NCBI GenBank assembly: GCA_965247915.1 | Contig: OZ252048.1 | Location: forward strand, 2,542,001-2,606,000 | Direction: 5' to 3' | Length of the DNA stretch: 64,000 nt | DNA from: JAKZRT01 sp965247915 | GTDB lineage: Bacteria; Pseudomonadota; Alphaproteobacteria; Rhodobacterales; Rhodobacteraceae | Shown: positions 16,863 through 25,681 of the stretch, piece by piece | How positions within the stretch are numbered: the stretch's first letter is position 1 | Layout of the letters: each line of letters starts with the position of its first letter | The notes under the pieces: model-generated | The model's database searches: none | Told to the model about the DNA's origin: nothing | The model's input: only the letters and a program-made list of their open reading frames with translations | Program-made: the position numbers and the translations under genes

Positions 16863-18176
16863 TCAGGGCTTGCCCGGACGCTCGGCGCGCTTTTTGACGA
16901 AATAATCCAGGCGTTTTTTCAGCTCGCGTTCGAACCCGCGTTCGACCGGGGTGTAATATACCCCGCGCTTCATCGTGTCGGGAAAGTAATTCTGGCCCGA
17001 AAAGCCGTCGGCGCTGTCGTGGTCATAGGCATAGCCCTCGCCGTAACCCTGGTCTTTCATCAGCTTTGTCGGCGCGTTCAGCATATGTTTGGGCGGTGGT
17101 TCCGACCCGGTCTTGCGGGCCGCCGCCGTCGCGTTCCTGAACCCTGCATAGGCGGCGTTGGATTTCGGGGCCAGTGCCAGATAGATCACCGCCTGGGCCA
17201 GCGCCAGTTCGCCCTCGGGCGACCCAAGCCGCTCGTAGGTGTTCCAGGCGTCCAGGCAGACGGTCTGTGCCTGCGGATCGGCCAGACCCACGTCTTCGAC
17301 CGCCATGCGGGTGATGCGGCGCGCCAGATACTTTGGGTCTTCGCCGCCCTCCAGCATCCGCGCCAGCCAGTAGAGCGACGCATCGGGGTCGGACCCGCGC
17401 ACCGATTTATGCAGCGCGCTAATCAAATTGTAATGCGCGTCGCCCGATTTATCGTATTGCGCGGCGTGGCGGCTCAGCCGCTCGCCAAGGCCAACCGGAT
17501 CCAGCGGGGCCGAGACCTCCCAGGCGGCGATCTGTTCGATCAGGTTCAAAAGCGCCCGGCCATCGCCGTCGGCCATCTCGATCAGCGATGTGCGCGCCGC
17601 GTCGGTCAGCGCCAGCGAGGTGGCCAGATCGGTCTCGGCACGCGCCATCAGCTGCGCCAGATCGGACGGCCCGAGACGTTTCAGGACCAGCACCTGCGCC
17701 CGGCTGAGCAGCGCGGCGTTCAGCTCGAACGACGGGTTTTGCGTGGTGGCGCCGACCAGCACGATGGTGCCGTCCTCCATATGCGGCAGAAACCCGTCCT
17801 GCTGGGCTTTGTTGAAGCGGTGAATTTCATCGACGAACAGCAGCGTCCCCTGCCCCGCGGTGCGGCGCAGGCGCGCCGCCTCGAACATCTTCCGCAGATC
17901 GGAAACCCCAGTGAAAATTGCGCTGATCTGAACGAACTTAAGATCGGTTTCATCGGCCAGCAGGCGCGCGATGGTGGTCTTTCCCACCCCCGGCGGCCCC
18001 CAGAAGATCAGCGATGACAATGTCTTCTGCGCCAGCATCACCCCCAGCGGCGCGTTCGGACCCAGAACCAGCGACTGCCCAACGACCTCGGCCAGCGACC
18101 TTGGCCGCAGACGGTCTGCCAGCGGCCGCGGGCCTTTGGCGGGCCGGTCGGGCGTCGTGTCGAACAAATCGGGCAT
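16863..18176 (-). CDS. rarA: Replication-associated recombination protein A (RarA/MgsA) AAA+ ATPase
   Basis: A 437-residue clamp-loader-like AAA+ protein starting MPDLFDTTPDRPAKG. It has LADRLRPRSLAEVVGQ, Walker A GPPGVGKTT, Walker B LLFVDEIHRFNKAQQDGFLP, sensor 1 VGATTQNPSFELN and the C-terminal domain with RGSDPDASLYWLARMLEGGEDP, HMLNAPTKLMK and YFPDTM. RarA acts at stalled replication forks in concert with SSB. The start at 18176 is preferred over a longer frame to 18224. Confidence 0.95.
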   Translation of the reverse strand: MPDLFDTTPDRPAKGPRPLADRLRPRSLAEVVGQSLVLGPNAPLGVMLAQKTLSSLIFWGPPGVGKTTIARLLADETDLKFVQISAIFTGVSDLRKMFEAARLRRTAGQGTLLFVDEIHRFNKAQQDGFLPHMEDGTIVLVGATTQNPSFELNAALLSRAQVLVLKRLGPSDLAQLMARAETDLATSLALTDAARTSLIEMADGDGRALLNLIEQIAAWEVSAPLDPVGLGERLSRHAAQYDKSGDAHYNLISALHKSVRGSDPDASLYWLARMLEGGEDPKYLARRITRMAVEDVGLADPQAQTVCLDAWNTYERLGSPEGELALAQAVIYLALAPKSNAAYAGFRNATAAARKTGSEPPPKHMLNAPTKLMKDQGYGEGYAYDHDSADGFSGQNYFPDTMKRGVYYTPVERGFERELKKRLDYFVKKRAERPGKP

Positions 18177-18251
18177 GGGCGCACCCTGAGCGCGAAAGCG
18201 CACCGGGATCAACCCCCCGCCCATGGCTGTCTATTATGGGACCAAACCGCG

Positions 18252-18839
18252 TTAGTGCATCTTCTGCGACAGATCGATGTTGACGCACTGATAGTCGCCG
18301 TCGTCGATATGTATCATCGGACCCGCGGCTGCGGCGCTCAGCCCGCACCGACCGTACCACCGCCGCCAGTTGCCGGGTGTGATGGCGATCAGTTGCGTGG
18401 CGCCAAGGTCGCGCGCCGACCGGATCATCGCGCCAACCATATATCCGTGCACCCGGCGCCGGATCCGCATCGGCACCGCATTGCTGACGAAAACCCGGGT
18501 GCATTCCCACACGTTCGGGTCCACCGGGGCCTTGTCGTAAAGCAGATCGGGCGGCAACGAGCCGACCCGCCCCTCTTGCGCGTCCTTTATCATATAGCTG
18601 TAGATTCCGCATTTCGCCGTGGTCGGCGTCAGACGGATTCCGGCGAGAATATCGCCCAGTTCGTGGATCGCAATCCACCTCGAGGCCGGCGTGTCGTACT
18701 GGTCATATTCCATGCCCAGCGCTTCCGGCAGATCCCAGTTTTTCTCGACGATGAAACTTTGCTTCCGTGCGCGGAATAAATTGGCGAAGAGCTCGCCATG
18801 GTTGTGCAAGTTCTCGAACGAGAGTGTCGTCGTTTGCAT
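18252..18839 (-). CDS. luxI: LuxI-type acyl-homoserine-lactone synthase
   Basis: A 195-residue autoinducer synthase. The invariant residues are in place: Arg25, Phe29 and Trp35 (RARKQSFIVEKNW), Glu44, Asp46 and Asp49 (MEYDQYD), Arg69 (AGIRLTP), and the WECTRVFV block with its Glu and Arg. It joins an acyl chain to the homoserine moiety of S-adenosylmethionine to make an AHL signal. The chain length cannot be read from sequence. It lies 63 bp downstream of luxR, with a dyad between them that could be a lux box. Confidence 0.92.
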   Translation of the reverse strand: MQTTTLSFENLHNHGELFANLFRARKQSFIVEKNWDLPEALGMEYDQYDTPASRWIAIHELGDILAGIRLTPTTAKCGIYSYMIKDAQEGRVGSLPPDLLYDKAPVDPNVWECTRVFVSNAVPMRIRRRVHGYMVGAMIRSARDLGATQLIAITPGNWRRWYGRCGLSAAAAGPMIHIDDGDYQCVNIDLSQKMH

Positions 18840-18855
18840 ATGCTGCCCCCAGCTT

Positions 18856-18873
18856 GCGTTGGTTTATCAACGC
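18856..18873 (-). promoter_or_regulatory. Candidate lux-box dyad upstream of luxI
   Basis: GCGTTG (18856-18861), a 6-nt centre GTTTAT, and CAACGC (18868-18873) form a perfect 18-bp dyad. It sits 17 bp before the luxI start codon, in the short gap after luxR. LuxR-type proteins bind 18-20-bp imperfect palindromes, so this is a good operator candidate. Being so close to the ATG it would overlap the transcript start or ribosome-binding region, and a simple RNA hairpin is the alternative. Confidence 0.45.
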
Positions 18874-18902
18874 CCGCGAACACATCCGGCAAAAGGGATG
18901 GC

Positions 18903-19514
18903 CTATATCAGCCGGTAATCCTTGGCGCGCTGGATGGCCTCGGCGGTCGTTCTCGCCAGTAGTTTCTGGCGTGCCGCCGTTAGTCGGGCCTTAAACGCGC
19001 TTTCGGAAATCCGCAGTTTTGCTGCGGCAGCTGCGTGCCGATCCCCTGCCGCGATACACCGCAGGGCCTCGATCTGAGCCTGTGTGAGACTCTCCGGCGG
19101 CTCGGTCATGTGGTGAAGCCGTCGGATACCTTTTTGGATCTCCTCTATTTCGTCGTCTCTGAACTCTCTTTCGTCACGCGCAAAACTCGATATCGTCCGC
19201 GAGCTTACCGGTCCGCATGACACGGTCAGCCCAAAAACCAACCCGAACTCCGCAGCTTCGGTAAAAATACCGAACGGGTCCGGAATATTCATCTCGCTCC
19301 AGCGCGCGGCGCCTTCGGTCGAAAAGCCCCAGGCGATCGTCGGATCGCGCAGCGCATAAGCGTTTTCCGTGTAATGATCTAACCACTCCTGCGGGTAAGT
19401 CGAAAACTGCATCAGCGGTGACGCGTACCTTATGTGCAAACCAATAAAATACCCCGCCGAAACAAAAAGCGAGATCCTGTGAAGCTCGATATCCACGCCC
19501 GACTTATTCGACAT
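18903..19514 (-). CDS. luxR: LuxR-family autoinducer-responsive regulator
   Basis: A 203-residue protein, somewhat short for LuxR. The autoinducer-binding domain keeps the conserved Trp, Tyr, Asp-Pro and Trp (EWLDHYTENAYALRDPTIAWGF, AARWSE) and the Gly in EFGLVFGLTV. The C-terminal LuxR HTH is LTQAQIEALRCIAAGDRH through ISESAFKARLTAARQKL and ends DYRLI. The usual LTPRE Glu is a Gln here. It is expected to bind the AHL made by the adjacent LuxI and control luxI and other genes. The pair sits past the end of the ribosomal operon and has its own promoter region in 19515-19680. Confidence 0.88.
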   Translation of the reverse strand: MSNKSGVDIELHRISLFVSAGYFIGLHIRYASPLMQFSTYPQEWLDHYTENAYALRDPTIAWGFSTEGAARWSEMNIPDPFGIFTEAAEFGLVFGLTVSCGPVSSRTISSFARDEREFRDDEIEEIQKGIRRLHHMTEPPESLTQAQIEALRCIAAGDRHAAAAAKLRISESAFKARLTAARQKLLARTTAEAIQRAKDYRLI

Positions 19515-19751
19515 ATCCTTTTAGACAAGCCATGAAAAAACTCGTCAACCCTAAATTGTGGCCGCACCGAAAAGTCGCGACCTGCAAGGTTACACGACGC
19601 GCAGACTTTTCAAGGTCTTATATAATTTTGTTCGCGGTGGCGGTCGGGCCATGTTGTGACAATTGAAAGGATTCTAGGCGTCCGAAATGTTGCGAATTTC
19701 TGGCCGGGATAAGGACAATTTCTGGCGGATATTGGGACAATGGCCAACCGC
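19515..19751. other. Intergenic spacer between luxR and the operon end
   Basis: No supported gene. It contains the presumed luxR promoter (minus) and an unusual doublet around 19686-19735, in which AATTTCTGGCC and AATTTCTGGCG recur 28 bp apart together with GGACAAT-like words. This could be the worn edge of a mobile element; I cannot assign it. Confidence 0.4.
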
Positions 19752-19791
19752 CCCGCGGGCAGTGGCCATTGCGGCGTCAGCCGCCCGCGGG
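19752..19791 (-). terminator. Inverted repeat after rplQ, possible end of the translation operon
   Basis: Arms CCCGCGGGC (19752-19760) and GCCCGCGGG (19783-19791) form a 9-bp GC stem around a smaller inner GCGGC/GCCGC hairpin, 28 bp past the rplQ stop. No T-run follows, so any termination would need Rho or act as 3'-end processing. Confidence 0.4.
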
Positions 19792-19818
19792 TATTATTTC
19801 CAATTTGTAAACAGTGTG

Positions 19819-20238
19819 TTAACTATTTTCTGCATCTTCGGCCTCAAGCCGCGCCTTATCGGCGGCTCCTTTGGCGTCGGCGTCGCGGTCCACGAACTCG
19901 ATAATGGCCATCGGGGCCATATCGCCATAGCGAAATCCGGCCTTCAGAACCCTGACATAACCGCCCTGCCGCTCGGCGTACCGTGGCCCAATTACATCAA
20001 AAAGTTTCGTAACATGAATGTCTTGCTTCAATCGCGCTGCGGCCTGGCGGCGCGCGTGCAAGTCGCCGCGCTTGCCAAGCGTGACAAGTTTCTCAACGAT
20101 TCGCTTCACCTCTTTGGCCTTGGGCAGCGTGGTCTTGATCTGTTCGTGTTCGATCAGCGATCCGGCCATGTTGGCAAACATCGCCTTGCGGTGTTCGTGG
20201 GTCCGGTTCAGGCGGCGATAGCCGTTTGAATGACGCAT
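19819..20238 (-). CDS. rplQ: 50S ribosomal protein L17
   Basis: A 139-residue L17 with the family start MRHSNGYRRLNRTHEHRKA and FANMAGSLIEHEQIKTTLPKAKE. It binds 23S rRNA near the exit side of the large subunit. It is the last gene of the alpha operon, following rpoA. The C-terminal ~20 residues are acidic/Ala-rich, as is common in this family of bacteria. Confidence 0.97.
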   Translation of the reverse strand: MRHSNGYRRLNRTHEHRKAMFANMAGSLIEHEQIKTTLPKAKEVKRIVEKLVTLGKRGDLHARRQAAARLKQDIHVTKLFDVIGPRYAERQGGYVRVLKAGFRYGDMAPMAIIEFVDRDADAKGAADKARLEAEDAENS

Positions 20239-20339
20239 TTCAGTCTTCCTTCGTTTTGCTTTGTCCGGCGGGGGGTGCGTGCCCTCCGCTCACCTTGGGG
20301 CGCGATTGCCCGGATGCGGCGGGGTTAGCCCCGCCTTGC

Positions 20340-21356
20340 CTAAAACTGATCCTCAAACTTCTTGGCCAGATCCTCGATTTTTTCCGGCGGCCATTCCTCG
20401 ACATCCATGCCCAGGTGCAAGGCCATGCCCGACAGAACTTCCTTGATCTCGTTCAGAGACTTACGGCCAAAATTCGGGGTGCGCAGCATCTCGGCTTCGG
20501 TCTTCTGGATCAGATCGCCGATATAAACGATGTTGTCGTTCTTCAGGCAGTTCGCCGACCGGACGCTGAGCTCAAGCTCGTCAACCTTCTTCAAGAGCAG
20601 CGGGTTGAATTCCAGACCATCGTCTTCGCTGGACGCACTGGCGCTTTCGGGCTCTTCGAAGTTCACGAAAATGCTCAGTTGGTCCTGCAGAATGCGCGCC
20701 GCGTAGGCGACCGCGTCATCGGGCGTGACCGACCCGTCGGTTTCCAGCTTCACGGTCAGCTTGTCGTAATCCAGCACCTGACCTTCGCGGGTCGGCTGCA
20801 CGTCATAGCTGACGCGCCTGACCGGCGAATAGATCGCATCGACCGGCACCAGCCCGATCGGCGCATCCTCGGCGCGGTTCTTGTCGGCGGCGACATAGCC
20901 TTTGCCGACATCCACCGTCAGTTCCATGAACACGTCCGCGCCTTCGTCCAGGTGGCAGATGACGTGATCCTTGTTCAATATCTCGATGCCGGCGCTTTCG
21001 GAAATGTCACCAGCGGTCACCACCTGGGAACCCTTGGACGAGATTGAAAGCCGCTTCGGCCCCTCGACCTCCATCCGGATCGCGACGCCCTTGAGGTTCA
21101 GCACGATGTCGGTGACGTCTTCGCGCACCCCGGCCACGCTTGAAAACTCGTGCAGAACGTTGTCGATCTGAACGCTGGTGATCGCGGCCCCCTGAAGCGA
21201 GCTCATCAGCACCCGGCGCAGCGCGTTGCCAAGCGTCAGACCAAAGCCGCGTTCCAGCGGTTCGGCGGTCAGCGTCGCCTGCCGCGCCGGGTCATTGCCG
21301 GGTTTCACGTCAAGCTGTATGGGCTTGATCAATTCCTGCCAGTTTTTGTGGATCAT
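20340..21356 (-). CDS. rpoA: RNA polymerase subunit alpha
   Basis: A 338-residue RpoA, the standard alphaproteobacterial length. The start MIHKNWQELIKP at 21356 is chosen over an upstream ATG at 21368. The N-terminal assembly domain has LERGFGLTLGNALRRVLMSSL. A flexible acidic linker (SASASSEDDGLEF) follows, then the C-terminal domain that contacts UP elements and activators (ELSVRSANCLKN, LRTPNFGRKSLNEIKEVL). It is the dimeric scaffold of core polymerase. It lies between rpsK and rplQ. Confidence 0.98.
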   Translation of the reverse strand: MIHKNWQELIKPIQLDVKPGNDPARQATLTAEPLERGFGLTLGNALRRVLMSSLQGAAITSVQIDNVLHEFSSVAGVREDVTDIVLNLKGVAIRMEVEGPKRLSISSKGSQVVTAGDISESAGIEILNKDHVICHLDEGADVFMELTVDVGKGYVAADKNRAEDAPIGLVPVDAIYSPVRRVSYDVQPTREGQVLDYDKLTVKLETDGSVTPDDAVAYAARILQDQLSIFVNFEEPESASASSEDDGLEFNPLLLKKVDELELSVRSANCLKNDNIVYIGDLIQKTEAEMLRTPNFGRKSLNEIKEVLSGMALHLGMDVEEWPPEKIEDLAKKFEDQF

Positions 21357-21462
21357 GTGTCCCTCCATTCAAGTTCTGCCCCATGTCCGAATGGCAGAAC
21401 GCCCGAGGTTTCAATCGACGGCCCCGGACCCCTGAAACCCAGAGGACCGGGCAAATACTCAA

Positions 21463-21855
21463 TCAGACGCGGCGGCGCTTTGGCGGGCGGCAACCGTTGT
21501 GCGCAATCGGCGTCACATCACGGATCGAGGTGATGTTGAACCCGACAGCAGCCAGCGCGCGCAGGGCGCTTTCGCGGCCCGAGCCGGGGCCCTGAACCTC
21601 GATCTCAAGCGTGCGCACGCCGTGTTCCTGGGCTTTCTTGCCCGCGTCCTCGGCGGCCATCTGGGCGGCATAGGGCGTCGATTTGCGCGACCCTTTGAAC
21701 CCCATGGTCCCGGCCGACGACCAGGCGATTGCGTTGCCCTGCACGTCTGAAATCAGAATCTTGGTGTTGTTGAACGAGCTCGTTACATGCGCCACGCCAG
21801 CGGCGATGTTTTTCGAGACCTTTTTCTTGCCCCTGCTGCGGGTTTCCCGTGCCAT
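21463..21855 (-). CDS. rpsK: 30S ribosomal protein S11
   Basis: A 130-residue S11, platform protein of the small subunit. The basic start has KKKVSKNIAAGVAHV, followed by SFNNTKILISDVQGN, TMGFKGSRKSTPYAAQMAAEDA, GPGSGRESALRAL and the end CRPPKRRRV. It is in order after rpsM and before rpoA. Confidence 0.98.
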   Translation of the reverse strand: MARETRSRGKKKVSKNIAAGVAHVTSSFNNTKILISDVQGNAIAWSSAGTMGFKGSRKSTPYAAQMAAEDAGKKAQEHGVRTLEIEVQGPGSGRESALRALAAVGFNITSIRDVTPIAHNGCRPPKRRRV

Positions 21856-21866
21856 GTTCCGCGCCC

Positions 21867-22235
21867 CTATTTCTTTTTGCCGGCAATGGCCCGTGCCGGG
21901 CCCTTGCGCGTGCGTGCGTTGGTGTGGGTGCGCTGGCCGCGAACCGGCAGGTTGCGCCGGTGCCGCAGACCGCGATAGGCGCCCAGATCCATCAGACGCT
22001 TGATGTTCATCTGCACTTCGCGCCGCAGGTCGCCTTCGACCATGTAATTGGCGTCGATCTGTTCGCGGATCAACAGAACCTCGGCATCGCTCAGTTCATT
22101 GACGCGCCTCGACTGGTCGATACCGGTTGCTTCGCAGATGGTCCTGGCCGAAGAATGGCCAATTCCGGTGATATAAGTCAGGGCGATCGGGACCCGTTTA
22201 TGGGTCGGGATATTGACGCCGGCGATACGTGCCAC
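21867..22235 (-). CDS. rpsM: 30S ribosomal protein S13
   Basis: A 122-residue S13 starting MARIAGVNIPTHKRVPIAL, with a helix-two-turns-helix region (TYITGIGHSSARTICEATGI) and the basic tail RGQRTHTNARTRKGPARAI. It lies in the small-subunit head and contacts P-site tRNA. It is 11 bp before rpsK. The 209-bp gap between it and adk (22236-22444) has no gene. Confidence 0.98.
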   Translation of the reverse strand: MARIAGVNIPTHKRVPIALTYITGIGHSSARTICEATGIDQSRRVNELSDAEVLLIREQIDANYMVEGDLRREVQMNIKRLMDLGAYRGLRHRRNLPVRGQRTHTNARTRKGPARAIAGKKK

Positions 22236-22444
22236 GTGTCATTTTTCCTTTGGTTGCGGTTCCGTAGCGCCGGAACCTTTTTTCACAACTCAGGCCCGAG
22301 GCAGCATGCCGTCGGGCCCAGTCCGGCCAAGCGCCAGTGATTCGGGGGCCAAACCCCCAAGAAAATCAGGCGATTCTTGATCGGATGATGCTGGGTATTG
22401 GGAATTGACCGGCGCGTCAAGAGCGGCGCGCCGGGTCGCCCGCG

Positions 22445-23086
22445 TTAATCCAAAATCGCGGCGATTTTTCCGGCCACGCGGTCCATTTTGGCAAGCCCGT
22501 TAATCGAGCTCAGTTTACCGTGTGCATAGTAATAGCCGATCAGCGGCGAGGTCTTTTTGTAGTATTCCATCAGCCGGGTGCGCAGGCTTTCTTCGTTGTC
22601 GTCGGCGCGGCGGGTGAATTCGGTGCCGCCGCAGACCAGGCACTTGCCGTCTTCGGGCACGGGTCGTGAAATGTCGTTGTAGGGTTCGCCGCAGGTGCCG
22701 CAGGTCGACCGCGCGGTGATGCGCGCGACCAGCGCATCATCGTCGACGCGCATCTCGATGACCGCATCCAGATGGACATTCATCTTGGCCAGCAGATCGC
22801 CAAGCGCGTCGGCCTGGGCCAATGTGCGCGGGAACCCGTCGAAAATATATCCGCCCGCTGATCCCTCTTTCAGTTTTTCCTCGATCAGACCGATGACGAT
22901 CTCGTCGGTGACCAACTCGCCCGCGTCCATCACCGCGGCCACGCGCCGCCCCATTTTCGACTTCGACTTCTGCGCCTCGCGCAGCATGTCGCCGGTCGAA
23001 AGCTGGACCATGCCGCGCTGGGTTTCCAGCCGTTTGGCCTGGGTGCCCTTGCCGGCGCCCGGTGGTCCGAGAAGGATGATGTTCAT
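22445..23086 (-). CDS. adk: Adenylate kinase with a four-cysteine LID
   Basis: A 213-residue enzyme: ATP + AMP to 2 ADP. The P-loop GPPGAGKGT is at residues 7-15 and the AMP-binding TGDMLREA follows. DGFPRTLAQADAL is present. The LID is a zinc-type with Cys pairs in STCGTCGEPYND and CLVCGG. Its start overlaps the secY stop by 4 nt (ATGA), so the two are translationally coupled. Confidence 0.97.
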   Translation of the reverse strand: MNIILLGPPGAGKGTQAKRLETQRGMVQLSTGDMLREAQKSKSKMGRRVAAVMDAGELVTDEIVIGLIEEKLKEGSAGGYIFDGFPRTLAQADALGDLLAKMNVHLDAVIEMRVDDDALVARITARSTCGTCGEPYNDISRPVPEDGKCLVCGGTEFTRRADDNEESLRTRLMEYYKKTSPLIGYYYAHGKLSSINGLAKMDRVAGKIAAILD

Positions 23087-24438
23087 CGCCGCGCCGAACC
23101 CTTGCGTTTGCGTTTGCGCCCGCCCAGTTGCGACTTTTCGATCAGGCCCTCGTACTGATGCGCCAGAAGGTGGCTTTGAACTTGCTGGATGGTGTCCATG
23201 CCGACCGAAACGACGATCAGCACCGAGGTGCCGCCGAAGTAGAACGGGATGGCCAGCTGGTTGCGGATGATCTCGGGCAACAGCGCCACCAGCGCCAGAT
23301 AGCCCGACCCCAGCACCAGAATGCGCGTCACCACATAATCAAGATATTCCTGGGTCTTTTTGCCCGGCCGGATGCCGGGAATGAACCCGTTCTGGTTTTT
23401 CAGGTTCTCGGCCACGTCCTCGGTCTTGAAGCTGACGTTGGCGGTGTAGAAATAGGTGAAAAACACGATCATCACCGTGAAAAACAGCAGATAAAGCGGC
23501 TGGCCCGGCCCGAAATAGGCCAGAATCGTCGACATCACCGGACCGGTCTGGCTGCCGGAAAACGTGCTGACCGTGGTCGGCAGCAACAACAGCGACGAGG
23601 CAAAGATCGCCGGAATCACGCCCGCCGGGTTGACTTTGATCGGCAGGTGGCTCTGGCCGCCGTCGTAGACCTTCATGCCGACCTGACGGCGCGGGTACTG
23701 GATATGCACCTTGCGCAGGGATCGCTCGATAAAGACCACGAAGGCAAAGACCGTCGCGACCATTATCAGCACCCCGATGATCACCGCCGGGCTGATCGCG
23801 CCCGACCGGCCCGAGGCAAAGAACTGCGCCAGCGCTGCCGGAACCTCGGCGATGATGCCGACGAAGATGATAAGGCTGATGCCGTTGCCGATGCCGCGCG
23901 CGGTGATCTGTTCGCCGAGCCACATCAAGAACATCGTGCCGCCGACCAGCGTGATCACCGTGCCGATGCGGAAGAACCAGCCCGGATCGGTGGCCAGACC
24001 CCCGGCCTCGAGACTGGCGGCCAACCCGTAGGCCTGCATCGTCGCCAGCAGAACCGTGCCATAGCGGGTGTACTGGTTGATCTTCCTGCGGCCGGCTTCG
24101 CCTTCTTTCTTCAGCTGCTCAAGCCGCGGCACCATGGCGGTCATCAGCTGGATGATGATCGAGGACGAGATATAGGGCATGATCCCCAGCGCGAGAATCC
24201 CCATCCGGGATATCGCGCCGCCGGTGAACATGTTCAGAATGCCGCCCAGCCCCGAGGCCGCCTGGTCCATGAACGCCCTGAGCTCGGCGCCGTCGATCCC
24301 GGGCACCGGGATATAGGTGCCAATCCGGTAGACGATCAGAAGTCCCAGGGTGAAGATAATGCGCGAGCGCAGCTCGGTCGCCTTGCCAAAGGCGCTCCAG
24401 CTCATGTTTGCGGCCATTTGCTCGGCGGCTGATGCCAT
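23083..24438 (-). CDS. secY: Protein translocase channel subunit SecY
   Basis: A 451-residue inner-membrane channel with about ten helices. It has GTYIPVPGIDGAELRAF, the plug region after GGAISRMGILALGIMPYISSSIIIQL, the cytoplasmic loop RRQVGMKVYDGGQSHLPIKVN, and NQNGFIPGIRPGKKT. With SecE and SecG it forms the translocon for secreted and membrane proteins. It lies between rplO and adk in the spc operon order. Confidence 0.98.
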   Translation of the reverse strand: MASAAEQMAANMSWSAFGKATELRSRIIFTLGLLIVYRIGTYIPVPGIDGAELRAFMDQAASGLGGILNMFTGGAISRMGILALGIMPYISSSIIIQLMTAMVPRLEQLKKEGEAGRRKINQYTRYGTVLLATMQAYGLAASLEAGGLATDPGWFFRIGTVITLVGGTMFLMWLGEQITARGIGNGISLIIFVGIIAEVPAALAQFFASGRSGAISPAVIIGVLIMVATVFAFVVFIERSLRKVHIQYPRRQVGMKVYDGGQSHLPIKVNPAGVIPAIFASSLLLLPTTVSTFSGSQTGPVMSTILAYFGPGQPLYLLFFTVMIVFFTYFYTANVSFKTEDVAENLKNQNGFIPGIRPGKKTQEYLDYVVTRILVLGSGYLALVALLPEIIRNQLAIPFYFGGTSVLIVVSVGMDTIQQVQSHLLAHQYEGLIEKSQLGGRKRKRKGSARR

Positions 24439-24543
24439 CGATTAGGCTCCTTATCGCGGATGCGCCGCCCGCAAGGCGTCCCTGACCGGCGGCGCGAGGA
24501 AACTGAAGGCTATGTAAGCCCCGGGACCGAGGCAAACAAGGCG

Positions 24544-25020
24544 CTATTCTGACGCTGCGGCCGGGGCTGTGGTGGTCAGGCTGCCGCCCGCACCCTCAAC
24601 AGCGGTGATGGCCGACTTCGAGGCCCCGGTGACGGCGAGCTTGACCTTGGCCGAAAATTCGCCCTTGGCCAGGATGCGCACGCCATCGAGCTTGCGACGC
24701 ACGATGCCGGTCTCAAGCAGCACGTCCTCGGTTATGTCTTTTTTGGCGTCGAGCTTGCCTGCGTCGATGAACTTCTGGATGAGCCCGAGGTTCACCACCG
24801 CGAATTTCTTGCGGTTGGGTTTGTTGAAGCCGCGCTTGGGCAGCCGCATGTAAAGCGGCATCTGACCGCCCTCATAGCCGTTGATCGCCACGCCCGAACG
24901 GGATTTCTGGCCTTTCATGCCGCGCCCGGCGGTGGTGCCGGTGCCCGAACCGGCCCCGCGGCCAACCCGCTTGCGGGGTTTGGTGGCGCCTGCGTTATCG
25001 CGCAATTCATTTAGTTTCAT
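24544..25020 (-). CDS. rplO: 50S ribosomal protein L15
   Basis: A 158-residue L15 starting MKLNELRDNAGATKPRKRVGRG, with the Gly/Arg-rich GSGTGTTAGRGMKGQKSRSG loop and YEGGQMPLYMRLPKRGF. The start at 25020 follows the family; the frame runs open to 25233. The gene that normally precedes it (rpmD) is now about 4 kb away, because an insertion-sequence mosaic begins at 25196. Confidence 0.97.
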   Translation of the reverse strand: MKLNELRDNAGATKPRKRVGRGAGSGTGTTAGRGMKGQKSRSGVAINGYEGGQMPLYMRLPKRGFNKPNRKKFAVVNLGLIQKFIDAGKLDAKKDITEDVLLETGIVRRKLDGVRILAKGEFSAKVKLAVTGASKSAITAVEGAGGSLTTTAPAAASE

Positions 25021-25234
25021 GTCGCTTCTCCTGAGCCGGATGTGACCCCCGAAGCGAACGGGCCAACCACGGCATTTCTTGGTTTTTGATGCGGGTCCAG
25101 TGGGGACCACCGGGGGCGTATAGAGGCTTAGTGCAGTGCAATCAAGTGCTCCGGTTGAGCGCATCGGATCAGCGGATCGCGCCTGACCGGGCGGGTGAGC
25201 TACTCCCCAACCGTTGGACAGTATTTGGCGCAAT

Positions 25235-25588
25235 CTAAGCTACTTTTTGCTCCTGCTGATCGGGTTGCGTTGTTTCATTTCTCTGCCAATAGACCACGGC
25301 TGGAGGCTGGCCGCCAAGTGCGGAATGCGGCCGCTTCTGATTGTAGAACTCCATCCATTTGCCGACGCCGGCCTTGGCCTCCGATCCAGTCTCCCAGGCG
25401 TGCAGATAGACGCACTCGTATTTCAGCGAGCGCCACAGCCGTTCCACAAAAATATTGTCGAGGAACCGGCCCTTGCCGTCCATCGAGATATGCACGCCTG
25501 TCCGCTTCAGTTGGCCCGTCCAGACAAAGGATGTGAACTGACTGCCTTGGTCAGTGTTCATGATCTGGGGCGGGCCAAACTTGTGGAC
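25235..25588 (-). pseudogene. IS3 OrfB transposase, C-terminal half
   Basis: Encodes HKFGPPQIMNTDQGSQFTS, MDGKGRFLDNIFVERLWRSLK, YECVYLHAWETGSEAK and YNQKRPHSALGG. This is the second half of an rve-type integrase core with the second Asp and the Glu of the DDE triad. The matching first half ends in the same HKF/IH position at 27611, so the two were one gene. The junction at the break reads GTCCAC here and ATCCAC there. Confidence 0.88.
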
Positions 25589-25630
25589 CCGCATTCCCCA
25601 AGTGACCGATCCATCTGATGCGGTTTCCGT

Positions 25631-25652
25631 CTGATTCCTGTATAAGAATCAG
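25631..25652. promoter_or_regulatory. Inverted repeat upstream of the IS1380 transposase
   Basis: CTGATTC (25631-25637) and GAATCAG (25646-25652) form a 7-bp dyad with an 8-nt centre, about 30 bp before the transposase start codon. It may be a subterminal transposase-binding site or an operator. Confidence 0.35.
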
Positions 25653-25681
25653 TGGATTAGATCAGACGGAGGGTGGGTCGA

